A stretch of DNA of 64,000 nucleotides from Nitrosospira briensis C-128 (GTDB lineage: Bacteria > Pseudomonadota > Gammaproteobacteria > Burkholderiales > Nitrosomonadaceae), in contig NZ_CP012371.1 of assembly GCF_000619905.2 (NCBI RefSeq), positions 2,666,001-2,730,000 on the forward strand, written 5' to 3'. Below are positions 6,998 through 14,811 of the stretch, one piece after another (the stretch's first letter is position 1; each line of letters starts with the position of its first letter). The position numbers were made by a program, and so were the translations under genes. The notes beneath the pieces are model-generated. The model worked only from the letters and a program-made list of their open reading frames with translations. It did no database searches and was not told the origin of the DNA.

Positions 6998-9019
6998 TTA
7001 CCAGCGCGACGCGCTATAGCTCTTCCTACCCGGATTGAACGGCGCAGGTTTTGGCTTGATTACGGGTTTTTCAGCCACAACAGGAACAGACGGCACATCA
7101 GGAACCGCGGCGGCTGCAGGTGTAGCGGGCTCGGTGAAAATATCCGCTTGGCGCACCTTCTGTTCCAGGTTCAGCCAATGTGATTCCTTGTACAAGTTCA
7201 GCTTCAGCGAGCGCGCCGCGTGCAGTGCATAGACCTCACAATCCAGCGCTTCATTACGCACGCCGGATTTCTTTTTCCAAACTTTTTTGTTCCGGATGGT
7301 GCGGTGCGGCACCTTGATCTCGCTGGTGAGCTGCTCCCAGTAATCTAGGCGGACCGTGTCATACCAGTGCATTCTGCCCGGTCCCGAACCGGTCAACTGC
7401 AACCTGCCTTCGAGCAGCAAATCTTTAGCACGCGATGTCCCAACTATGAACGGCTTAAGCCCATGCTTTGTGTGCTTGTGCTGGCGGTTGGTGTCCACCG
7501 ACGATTTGGGAGGAGCGAATATTTCGCGCCCATCGTCTGTTGAGGCGCCTTTTACCGCCATGTAGTTCTTGTTCAGGCGCCGGCGCACATAGCTATATAC
7601 AGGGTCCGAGGTAACACCATCTGACGAATCTATACTTACAGCGCGAATCATGAGCCTGGTGCCGCCGGCATGAACAAACTCGCGCGTGAGCAATGCATCA
7701 AGGTCAATCCAGGCGCCTTGCTCGGCGAGCCGGGTGTCGCCGTGGATCTCGCCCCAGTACAGCAGCCAGCTCTCTTCCCCTCGACCCCAAGCGCGTATAA
7801 CTACTGCCAGCCGATCATGCTGCACATCCACACCAGCGGTGAGTACCAGGCCGCCCCAGGGAACGACAAATTCTTCGTACTCTTCCGCGCGATCCTTCAG
7901 CACGTCTTCGGTAGGAAGGTCGCTCTGATATTCCCAGGATAAACCAAGGGAGGAGTTCCAGAACGCGATTAACGCGCCGATGTCACCCTGGGCCTCTTCG
8001 GCTTTTGCTGCGAGATATTTCTCAACGAGCCTGGTAAGTTTACTTTCAGCGAATGGCGAATAGAGTTCGTTGAGGTAGAAACCAGCCACGCCGCGAAATT
8101 CGGCAGTGGCCCGCCACTCGCCGTTGCGTACGCCACGATTTTTTTGTGCATCGTTCCACAGTGCCCCGCAATTTGGGCAAGCATAATATGCGGTTTCCGG
8201 CAGCGCATGCCCATACACAGAATGGCTGCGGGTTTCGTCACTGTGCCAGTGCACGTTCTCCCAGGCCAGCACATGCGACTCGTCGCATTCGTGGCACGGC
8301 ACGAAGTTTTTTCTCTGATCGCTTTCCAGCATTTCGGCAACGATGCTGGAGACACCCTTGATACTCGGCGTACCGCCTGCAATAACCTTTCGATCGTGAT
8401 ACGTTTTTCCCCGCTCCTCCAGGAGCTTGATCGAGTCGCCTTGACCCTTGATGTTCAAGTTGCAATCGTCGGGTTCCTCAACGATCATGATCTTTGCAGG
8501 CGTCGATTTCACCCCGCCGGTACTGTTCGACCCGATGAACTTGAGGAAGCCGCCGGGAAATTTTTTCCGGTTCTGTGTGTTATCGGCTGTGCGAGTCTTG
8601 GTCTGTACCAGGGCTGTCAGTACCGGCGTCGCTTCAACCATCGGGTTGAATTTTTCGACGTTGTAATCCTTTGCGTTCTGATCCCTGGGAAACATCACGA
8701 TAACCGGTGCCGGCGCGATGTGGATCGTGTACCCGATCAGGTTATTGATCACGCCATCGGTCCAGCCAACCTGCGCGGATTTTTGGCAAACCACTTTCCG
8801 CACCGTCCGATCATTGATGCACTCGAGGATCCCGCGCAGGTACGGCGTGATTGCCAGGCTGTACTTGCCCGGCAAGGCGCTATTCTCTGCTGAGATATAC
8901 CGGTACTTTTCCGCCCATTGCGCTACCGTTATTTTCGGCGGCGGCGCAAAGGTCCTGGTCACCCGCTTCAGCAGTGCCTTCAGCGGATTCGTATTCGGAG
9001 AGTTTGCGTAGTGCATCAT
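6998..9019 (-). CDS. terminase large subunit, GpA family
   Basis: This ~673-residue protein packages phage DNA: an N-terminal ATPase drives translocation and a C-terminal nuclease cuts genome ends. Family text includes 'PPPKITVAQWAEKYRYISAENSALPGKYSL' near the start, 'RKVVCQKSAQVGWTDGVINNLIGY' (the Q-motif/Walker A-like segment ~75-95), 'PAKIMIVEEPDDC' (Walker B-like), a zinc-binding CPNCG, and 'LTAGVDVQHDRLAVVIRAWGRGEESWLL' (nuclease Asp). Two ATGs at 9016 and 9019 compete; the open frame begins at a TTG at 9022. The gene overlaps the small subunit gene by 140 bases, more than is usual. Confidence 0.93.
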   Translation of the reverse strand: MMHYANSPNTNPLKALLKRVTRTFAPPPKITVAQWAEKYRYISAENSALPGKYSLAITPYLRGILECINDRTVRKVVCQKSAQVGWTDGVINNLIGYTIHIAPAPVIVMFPRDQNAKDYNVEKFNPMVEATPVLTALVQTKTRTADNTQNRKKFPGGFLKFIGSNSTGGVKSTPAKIMIVEEPDDCNLNIKGQGDSIKLLEERGKTYHDRKVIAGGTPSIKGVSSIVAEMLESDQRKNFVPCHECDESHVLAWENVHWHSDETRSHSVYGHALPETAYYACPNCGALWNDAQKNRGVRNGEWRATAEFRGVAGFYLNELYSPFAESKLTRLVEKYLAAKAEEAQGDIGALIAFWNSSLGLSWEYQSDLPTEDVLKDRAEEYEEFVVPWGGLVLTAGVDVQHDRLAVVIRAWGRGEESWLLYWGEIHGDTRLAEQGAWIDLDALLTREFVHAGGTRLMIRAVSIDSSDGVTSDPVYSYVRRRLNKNYMAVKGASTDDGREIFAPPKSSVDTNRQHKHTKHGLKPFIVGTSRAKDLLLEGRLQLTGSGPGRMHWYDTVRLDYWEQLTSEIKVPHRTIRNKKVWKKKSGVRNEALDCEVYALHAARSLKLNLYKESHWLNLEQKVRQADIFTEPATPAAAAVPDVPSVPVVAEKPVIKPKPAPFNPGRKSYSASRW

Positions 9020-9431
9020 CAAAAGTTTCCGCGATCAGGTCGCGCTTGGCATCCACACCATCCGTTACCTCTAAAAGATGAGCCAGGCGATCGGGCTGCG
9101 AGCGCAGAAAGGAGCGGGCGGATGCGACCATCGCATTCCACGCCGGCTCGATCTCACCCACAGGAATCAGCAGTCCGCGCTTCTCCGCGATCTCCAGTTC
9201 GACCTTGTCACCCTGCAGGCGGGATAGTCTGTCTTTCTGCGATTCCACCTGGAACTTGGCAACCTCCCGGGCGATCATCCAGGCGATTACTTGCTCAGTG
9301 TCGTACTGGTTCGACTCGCCACGCTCTCCGCTGTACACAACCGGCAGGCCGTCACGCTGCCAATCGGTCAACGTTCGCTCAGAAATGCCGACGATTTCTG
9401 AAAGAGCTGATTTATTTACTATCTTGCTCAA
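8880..9431 (-). CDS. terminase small subunit, Nu1-like
   Basis: A 183-residue protein that would recognise the packaging site. Residues ~8-55 form a winged helix-turn-helix ('ALSEIVGISERTLTDWQRDGLPVVYSG', 'YDTEQVIAWMIAREV'), followed by a charged helix ('DRLSRLQGDKVELEIAEKRGLLIPVGEIEPAWNAMVASAR') typical of Nu1. The start codon is a TTG at 9431; no in-frame ATG would keep the HTH intact. The long 3' overlap with the large subunit suggests translational coupling. Confidence 0.82.
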   Translation of the reverse strand: MSKIVNKSALSEIVGISERTLTDWQRDGLPVVYSGERGESNQYDTEQVIAWMIAREVAKFQVESQKDRLSRLQGDKVELEIAEKRGLLIPVGEIEPAWNAMVASARSFLRSQPDRLAHLLEVTDGVDAKRDLIAETFDDALRKLSEYESAEGTAEAGDQDLCAAAENNGSAMGGKVPVYLSRE

Positions 9432-9525
9432 GATGAGGTCAAAGGAAGGAAGTCAAGGGAACCCAAACATCTGCGCGTTTCTCGCGGTTCTCGCACCCGC
9501 TGTAGGAGGGCCTGGGAAGTACCTT

Positions 9526-10107
9526 TTACCTCTTGAGGCTGAGGTATCGCACCTCATGCTCGAAGATGCGCGGAAAGTTATCAATGATCTTCCTCTTCAG
9601 TGCTGCTTGAACTATGTCATTGACGAATGCTGCTGGTACGCTCGGGCCATACAGTTGCCTGATCGGTAGGCCGCTCCATACCCTCATGCCGTTCTTGACT
9701 CTCAGCTTGTGGCCTGCCCCGGTACGTACGAACACGCCCTTGTGACCGTTGGGCATGGTTGCAATGAATGCGCCCGCTATGATCTTGCGTCCATTCTTGA
9801 CATTGACTGATACGCCAGCCTTCACAGCACGGGCGCCATAGTCTATTAAGGGAACGACTGCGCTCCTGGCTCCTACCTTAGCCAGTCGGTCACCGGGACG
9901 TGCGCGACGAATGTACAACTGCTTCTTGATCACGTACACCTTCAAGCCATAACCCGCATCGCGTATGCTGCGTGACGTTTGAGTCTTCACTTGCGCCGCT
10001 ATCTTATTCAGCGCCCTGGGCACAGCCTTATCCATTACCTCTTTGGGTACGTTACCAAGCTTAGCTAAGGCCTTGCTTATATCAGCCTTCACGCTTACCT
10101 TGATCAT
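9526..10107 (-). CDS. minor tail protein Z-like (gpZ family)
   Basis: A 193-residue basic protein. The N-terminal 'ALAKLGNVPKEVMDKAVPRALNKIAAQVKTQTSRSIRDAGYGLKVYVIKKQLYIRRARPGDRLAKVGARS' matches the prophage minor tail protein Z family, in which paired helices precede a beta domain. In lambda gpZ acts in head-tail connection and DNA positioning. Here it lies upstream of the terminase gene rather than within the tail genes. The start overlaps the preceding gene (ATGA). Confidence 0.75.
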   Translation of the reverse strand: MIKVSVKADISKALAKLGNVPKEVMDKAVPRALNKIAAQVKTQTSRSIRDAGYGLKVYVIKKQLYIRRARPGDRLAKVGARSAVVPLIDYGARAVKAGVSVNVKNGRKIIAGAFIATMPNGHKGVFVRTGAGHKLRVKNGMRVWSGLPIRQLYGPSVPAAFVNDIVQAALKRKIIDNFPRIFEHEVRYLSLKR

Positions 10108-10403
10108 CGCTGCTTTACTATCACGCGGAAGCTTCTATCCTCGGTACGGGGCATGGTATTTGCGGTGACTATCCGGCACGACACCCAATAGGTTTGCCCA
10201 ACGTTTCCGCCTTTTAGCCACACCGTTGCGATCGAGTTGGTCACAGCCTCATCATGTTTTGTCAGGCCGGCGCCTACCGTCCATGTGGCAGCATTGATTG
10301 TGTCGCCATCAAGCCATGCGGACCAATCCACCGCGTAGTCGAGATCCGCATCCGGATCTTTGATGATGTAATCGCCGAGCGCGTCAGTCTCGAATCCCGT
10401 CAT
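10104..10403 (-). CDS. fibre-tail adaptor-like protein
   Basis: A 99-residue all-beta protein (MTGFETDALGDYIIKDPDADLDYAVDWSAWLDGDTINAATWTV...). The pattern 'DPDADLDYAVDWSAWL', then 'ATWTVGAGLT', then 'VGQTYWVSCRIVTA...DRSFRVIVK' is that of the small immunoglobulin-like adaptor proteins encoded beside tail fibres in many siphophages. It overlaps both neighbours by 4 bases, between the fibre and gpZ genes, consistent with a baseplate role. Confidence 0.65.
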   Translation of the reverse strand: MTGFETDALGDYIIKDPDADLDYAVDWSAWLDGDTINAATWTVGAGLTKHDEAVTNSIATVWLKGGNVGQTYWVSCRIVTANTMPRTEDRSFRVIVKQR

Positions 10404-13132
10404 GCTGATAGCGTCCTGTTTTCAGCCTCAACTTCGATAACCCTCAGCTCTCCAACTACAGCCATTGTTCGCCATGATGGCGTGGGTAATAAACCACTTG
10501 GCCTGAGTGATCCAGAGCTTGCTAAATTCGCTTGAATGCTCGATGCGGCAATCAGCATATGCTGCTGCACGATAGCTGATGCTGCCGCTACGTTATCCTG
10601 AACGCTTGCCGGACAAACCAACGCTTGCGCTTGCGAAACTACGACAGATGCGCTGATATTTGCCTGAGTCGAGGGCGAGGGCGCGAGATCATGAACAACT
10701 CCTGTCGTGATCGCGCCCACGCTTGCGGCATTCGCCTGCGTCGATCCCGCTTCGTTCAGGACATGCGCCTGGGAAATTGTGCCAGGCATGCCGATGTTTG
10801 CCTGAGTAGCAGCGGCTGCGACAAGGTTATGTTCTGCCCCTGCCGCAATTGCGCCTGTGCTGGCCACATTGGCTTGTACTGATCCCGCTGCGCTGAGCGC
10901 ATGAAGCTGGATAACAGCTCCGGTGATACCCGTATTAGCTTGAGCTAACCCATCCCCTATCAAATCAAGTTCAGCTTCTGTTGTCTTCAGCATCCAGACC
11001 GAAGCATCTTGAGCGGTTTCAGTTCGGGGCTGATCAACAATTACTACCGATTTAAGCGCGGGAACATAGCGCATCCGGCCAAGGATAGAAATCTGATAGT
11101 TCCCGATAGGCGTAGGGCCGGTGGGTACATGCTCGGTTGCGGCCCACGTAGTTGACGCCCAGCCTGTAACCGGACTCCATTCGGGTATTGCTACGGTGTA
11201 ATACGTGCCGGGGTTATCTTCCCAGCCTGTCCAGAGATAAAGTAAGTCGTCATGTTCCCCGTAAGCCGCGCCGAATGATCTGCTGGATATGTTCGTAGGA
11301 AGCGGAGTTCCATCTTCCAACCGAACAAGGCGGATAGGGGTATCGTAAGAATTCCAAACTGCCGTTGAGACATGCACCGCCGCAAGTTCAGTCGCTTTCG
11401 CCGGAGAGCCGATCCCGCTTAAATCTCCTAGCCCGCCACGATAGAACATGCCGCGCTTGCTGTCGAAAACACCCCAACTTTCGTAGAGAACCGAGTTCTG
11501 TGTTTGGGTAAGGTAGGAGAAGGTATCCCGTCCTCCAGCGCGAATATCCCCGAATTCATATCTGTACCAGTATGGAAAGCCGGAGGCGCTGTCCATCGTG
11601 AAGTAGCAAACGTCTTTGCCGCCTTCGTCAACGCAGACCGTAGCGCCATTAATATGGCTCAGACTGTCCAGGCTGTAACCGCCGTCTACCATGTCTATGC
11701 GGTTATACCAGGCGTTCGATCCGGCCTTTACGTTTGTCGTGTCCCAACCGGAGCCAGTTGCCCCGCCCACCTTGTTAGGGTCAGCCAGTGCCAGATCGAA
11801 ACACCACGGCCCTACAGCGCGGGAACCCGTTCCGACCTGCTCGCGGAATGCCTTGCCGCTGGAATATGCTGCGCCGCCGAATGTGCAGAACATCCTGTTA
11901 TTCGGCAAGTAAACATTATTACAATAAGTGTGAGAGGACTGGGGCGCATCTTTACCGAGTATGTAAGCGTCTACCGGATCTCCAGTGAGCGTGAATTTGC
12001 TCGGCAAACTCCCGCGCTTCCATTGCCCTGTTTGTCCATTCCAAATGTAAATCTCGTTACCGCCATAGTTCGCGTGGCCCCCGCCCCATACTATGAGGTT
12101 ACCTTTCTCGGTATCCCATGCAACGCTCGGCCACGCGTTCAGGATGGCAAAGTGCGACCAGTCGATATACCCTGGCGCGTCGTCGCTGCGCGGCATCGTG
12201 CAGTCGAGAAACGTGCTGGTGTTGACTTGAAGCCACTCCCCCTTCTGCACCGGCTTCAATAGACCGCGAAGTCGGCCATAAGGGTCCGTTGAGCCTACAC
12301 TGCAAGCGTTGACCTGAGTTGCATTGCCGCCAGTTAGCGTTTGTGTTCGGGTTATGCTTCCCGAAGAAACCAAATTCGATTGACTCGATGGTAATCCGAA
12401 CAAATTACCCGGCACTGAGATATACCCAACGCCGCTGGTATTTGCTTGTGTCGCGTTCGATCCCGTTAGAGTCTTTGGCGATGCAGTGAAAATAGCATTA
12501 GGGTCGGAAACAAGTCTTGCTATCTCAGCATCGCTAATTGCCTCAATGTAGGCTTGCGCAGTTATATGCTTGAATGGTTTTGTTGCATGTCCAGTGATAC
12601 TGAAATTCTGGTCCGGCCCCATCGCGCCAGCCTCTTTCCAGAAGTCACCAGAACCTATCAATGCTCCATCAAGAAAGAACTCGACCTTATTTTGTACTTC
12701 GGTATAACGAACCGTAATAGTGTGTAATGAGTTATCGGTTATGTCATAAGTCAAGTTTGAATATTTAGCGTAACCGGAATGCAGGTTCACGCAATACATA
12801 TACAGAACGCCAGGGGAGTAACTGGTTGTGCCTATTGCCCATCCATAACTAGCCCCGGCTACGCGCAGAAATTCCTGCGCGGCATCGTCTCGGAGAACGC
12901 CATACCAGTTATAGGTAAAATCTCCGGACACAAACGGGTCAACACCCGCTTCGACATACCTCCATGCCGTCCAGCTACCGCTAGGAACAATAGCAACGCC
13001 ACCCGCCGTGGTTTCGGTCGTGAGCGTAGAGCCGTCCGGGATCGAGCCTGTTAACAGCTCATTGATCCCTTCCGATCCGCGTAGAACGAACCCGGCTTTT
13101 GCTCCGAGCGGGTCGCTTAGATTGACCGGCAC
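10400..13132 (-). CDS. large tail fibre / receptor-binding protein (LamG-like plus beta-propeller-like)
   Basis: A 910-residue protein with a GTG start at 13132. Residues ~25-215 look like a concanavalin/LamG fold ('HTITVRYTEVQNKVEFFLDGALIGSGDF'). Residues ~220-285 hold two Ala/Asn/Thr-rich repeats ('LTGSNATQANTSGVG', 'LTGGNATQVNACSVG'). Residues ~300-720 resemble a galactose-oxidase-like or kelch propeller ('AWDTEKGNLIVWGGGHANYGGNEIYIWN', 'MFCTFGGAAYSSG', 'YGEHDDLLYLWTGWE'). Residues ~740-890 carry more repeats with the core STQAN. The protein is probably the host-recognition fibre, with the repeats as spacers. It is the largest protein of the late module. Confidence 0.7.
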   Translation of the reverse strand: MPVNLSDPLGAKAGFVLRGSEGINELLTGSIPDGSTLTTETTAGGVAIVPSGSWTAWRYVEAGVDPFVSGDFTYNWYGVLRDDAAQEFLRVAGASYGWAIGTTSYSPGVLYMYCVNLHSGYAKYSNLTYDITDNSLHTITVRYTEVQNKVEFFLDGALIGSGDFWKEAGAMGPDQNFSITGHATKPFKHITAQAYIEAISDAEIARLVSDPNAIFTASPKTLTGSNATQANTSGVGYISVPGNLFGLPSSQSNLVSSGSITRTQTLTGGNATQVNACSVGSTDPYGRLRGLLKPVQKGEWLQVNTSTFLDCTMPRSDDAPGYIDWSHFAILNAWPSVAWDTEKGNLIVWGGGHANYGGNEIYIWNGQTGQWKRGSLPSKFTLTGDPVDAYILGKDAPQSSHTYCNNVYLPNNRMFCTFGGAAYSSGKAFREQVGTGSRAVGPWCFDLALADPNKVGGATGSGWDTTNVKAGSNAWYNRIDMVDGGYSLDSLSHINGATVCVDEGGKDVCYFTMDSASGFPYWYRYEFGDIRAGGRDTFSYLTQTQNSVLYESWGVFDSKRGMFYRGGLGDLSGIGSPAKATELAAVHVSTAVWNSYDTPIRLVRLEDGTPLPTNISSRSFGAAYGEHDDLLYLWTGWEDNPGTYYTVAIPEWSPVTGWASTTWAATEHVPTGPTPIGNYQISILGRMRYVPALKSVVIVDQPRTETAQDASVWMLKTTEAELDLIGDGLAQANTGITGAVIQLHALSAAGSVQANVASTGAIAAGAEHNLVAAAATQANIGMPGTISQAHVLNEAGSTQANAASVGAITTGVVHDLAPSPSTQANISASVVVSQAQALVCPASVQDNVAAASAIVQQHMLIAASSIQANLASSGSLRPSGLLPTPSWRTMAVVGELRVIEVEAENRTLSA

Positions 13133-13516
13133 TTAGGCTGGTTGACCGCTGGTATAAGTCAGGCTCGGGAAATTTATCGTATTCCCGCTGGTAATCACCT
13201 GATCGCTGGTTTCGTCCGTTACCAGCAAAACCTTACTCACATTATCCGTAAAAGCAATGTGCAGATCCGGTGTTGCGCCTGAGTTGGCGAAAGCCGCTCC
13301 GCTCTTGGCTGAGACACTCAGCACACGCGCTGCGCCATCGGCGCCGGTCAGTGCATAATCGCCGGGGGCCATGGTGACTTCACAGATCGAGTTTCCGGTC
13401 ACGGTTGCGTACGAGTCACCGACAGCGAAAGCCTTGAGCAACAGCATGCGGATCGCACCATTTCTGATTGCATTGAGGCCACCATCCAGCACATCGGAAT
13501 GAGCATATTTAGACAT
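13133..13516 (-). CDS. small phage virion-associated protein, unknown
   Basis: I chose the ATG at 13516 (MSKYAHSDVLDGGLNAIRNGAIRMLLL), preceded by GGAG with good spacing; the upstream in-frame extension crosses a terminator hairpin and is unlikely. The 127-residue product is beta-rich ('YATVTGNSICEVTMAPGDYALTGADGAARVLSVSAKSG'). Small proteins with this opening are common beside tail fibres. It is the first gene of the late operon as seen here. Function unknown. Confidence 0.6.
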   Translation of the reverse strand: MSKYAHSDVLDGGLNAIRNGAIRMLLLKAFAVGDSYATVTGNSICEVTMAPGDYALTGADGAARVLSVSAKSGAAFANSGATPDLHIAFTDNVSKVLLVTDETSDQVITSGNTINFPSLTYTSGQPA

Positions 13517-13538
13517 TGATTCTCCAAATGACGGGCAT

Positions 13539-13569
13539 AAAAAAACCCGAAGGCGCGGGCCATTCGGGT
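13539..13569 (-). terminator. intrinsic terminator between regulator and late operon
   Basis: On the minus strand a stem ACCCGAA...TTCGGGT is followed by a run of seven U. It lies downstream of the regulator gene (13650-14069) and upstream of the late genes, where a late antiterminator would act if the phage uses Q-type control. Confidence 0.8.
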
Positions 13570-13649
13570 GCTGTGCTGCGTTTCTATATGATCTGGGCGG
13601 ACTTCTGAAAATCCGACACTTGACAGGATATACCGACAAAAATGGAAAA

Positions 13650-14069
13650 TCAAGCCAACTGCCTCAAATTTTTGACTGTCTCGCGATAGTTATTCCACTT
13701 CTCACGTTGGCGCGCGATCTCGGCCTTTAGCATCTCATGCCCACGAATGACACGTTGCTCATAGGTGCGCCAGTCAACGCCCTGCCCTGAACGGCGAGCA
13801 AACCAGGTCAACGGCCACCCCTCGTATTGCCAGAACAACGATACCGCCTGTTTGTACCGGGCGGGCAAAGCACTTAAAGCCTGGTCTATATCCCGAGCCT
13901 CGCCTGTCAGCAGAGGCACATTTGACTCGCCGTATGTATCGCCGCCAATGCCTGAGTAAATTGAGCTGATGGTGCGCCGTTCTTTGATGACACCCGCGTT
14001 GGTCAATGCCCAGTTGCGCATGCCGCGTATGAAATGTTCCGGCAGTTCGTTGTAGATTTTTTTACTCAC
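13650..14069 (-). CDS. putative late-gene regulator (antiterminator Q / sigma-like)
   Basis: A GTG at 14069 preceded by AGGAGG is the best start; longer frames begin inside that ribosome site. The 139-residue protein starts MSKKIYNELPEHFIRGMRNWALTNAG and contains a region-4-like helical part 'LSALPARYKQAVSLFWQYEGWPLTWFARRSGQGVDWRTYEQRVIRGHEMLKAEIARQ' (a helix-turn-helix near residues 65-120). Phage late regulators of the Q and ArpU/RinA types have this layout. Its position, immediately before a terminator and then the late operon, supports control of late transcription. Confidence 0.55.
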   Translation of the reverse strand: MSKKIYNELPEHFIRGMRNWALTNAGVIKERRTISSIYSGIGGDTYGESNVPLLTGEARDIDQALSALPARYKQAVSLFWQYEGWPLTWFARRSGQGVDWRTYEQRVIRGHEMLKAEIARQREKWNNYRETVKNLRQLA

Positions 14070-14070
14070 A

Positions 14071-14280
14071 CTACCTCCTTTCATCAAACCAGCGGCACCT
14101 ATGGCCTACAGTTGGCACGCCCGCTTGCAGCTTATTGCGCTCATCCATGCACATGGACCGACCCAGCACCTTGGCATGCTTGGTGCACAGCTTGCAGCCC
14201 AGGCGGTCAAGCTGCCGGGCTTCCAGCGTCTCGGCCGGGTCGCGGTAATACTTTGCAGGCAATGCATAGCTTCTATCCAT
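14071..14280 (-). CDS. small phage protein with Cys/His motif
   Basis: A 69-residue basic protein (MDRSYALPAKYYRDPAETLEARQLDRLGCKLCTKHAKVLGR...) with CxxC followed by further Cys/His residues (CKLCTKH, MCMDER, HRCRW), compatible with one zinc site. Related small proteins lie between replication and late-regulator genes in many prophages of Betaproteobacteria; their role is unknown. It overlaps the preceding gene by 8 bases. Confidence 0.6.
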   Translation of the reverse strand: MDRSYALPAKYYRDPAETLEARQLDRLGCKLCTKHAKVLGRSMCMDERNKLQAGVPTVGHRCRWFDERR

Positions 14281-14539
14281 TAGCCACCACCGCTACCTCA
14301 CGAATTCGATCTTCCATCGCTCTCACTTGCAGGGTGAATGCCCTTATCTCACCCGCTTTCTTTCCCAGGTCATTAGCCCAACATGCGATCAGCTCGGCAT
14401 CCCCGCTTTTCACCGCCCGGCCGATGCTCTCATCCGCCTCGGCAAGATCGATATCAGACCATCCGTCCGCTTCTTTCCACCACTTCCGGACCGCAATGTA
14501 ATCAGCACGAAGCTTTTCCTTGTCCTTTTCTTCTATCAC
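14273..14539 (-). CDS. hypothetical phage protein, 88 aa
   Basis: A GTG-initiated acidic helical protein (MIEEKDKEKLRADYIAVRKWWKEADGW...). It contains no cysteines beyond one and no recognised domain. It lies immediately downstream of the origin-like hexamer cluster and overlaps the next gene, so it is probably co-transcribed with the primase gene upstream. I cannot assign a function. Confidence 0.5.
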   Translation of the reverse strand: MIEEKDKEKLRADYIAVRKWWKEADGWSDIDLAEADESIGRAVKSGDAELIACWANDLGKKAGEIRAFTLQVRAMEDRIREVAVVANG

Positions 14540-14556
14540 CTCATCACCTTTATTTG

Positions 14557-14801
14557 GTTACGCGAAAATGGTTAGTTACGCCAGCGGTTACGCCTGAAAG
14601 CCCTGTAGTTACGTGGGTTACGCGGTTACGCGGTAGGTCTCAACTTTTGCGAAATTGTTGTTATTTACAGATTTACTGGATGAATAGAAAAACGCTCTCA
14701 CGTACGCGCGCATGCGAGTTTCCGCGTAACCCACGTAACTGCGCGGGTTTCCGGCGTAACCGAGCGCGTAACCGGGTGTCTTTTGGCGTAACCTGCGTAA
14801 C
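14557..14801. other. candidate phage replication origin: 6 + 6 hexamer array around AT-rich core
   Basis: GTTACG occurs at 14557, 14575, 14587, 14608, 14617 and 14625, and its complement CGTAAC at 14725, 14734, 14755, 14767, 14787 and 14796. The two clusters face each other across a spacer of about 94 bases with an AT-rich stretch (14641-14695). The array lies right after the primase/helicase gene, whose stop is at 14812. Opposed iteron clusters around an AT-rich unwinding region are typical of initiator-bound origins. Direct function is inferred. Confidence 0.65.
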
Positions 14802-14811
14802 TGCATGGGTT

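Noticed and set aside
13133-13639. Longer 168-codon version of the first late gene
   Set aside because: The extension crosses an intrinsic terminator and has no ribosome site; ATG at 13516 has GGAG with good spacing.
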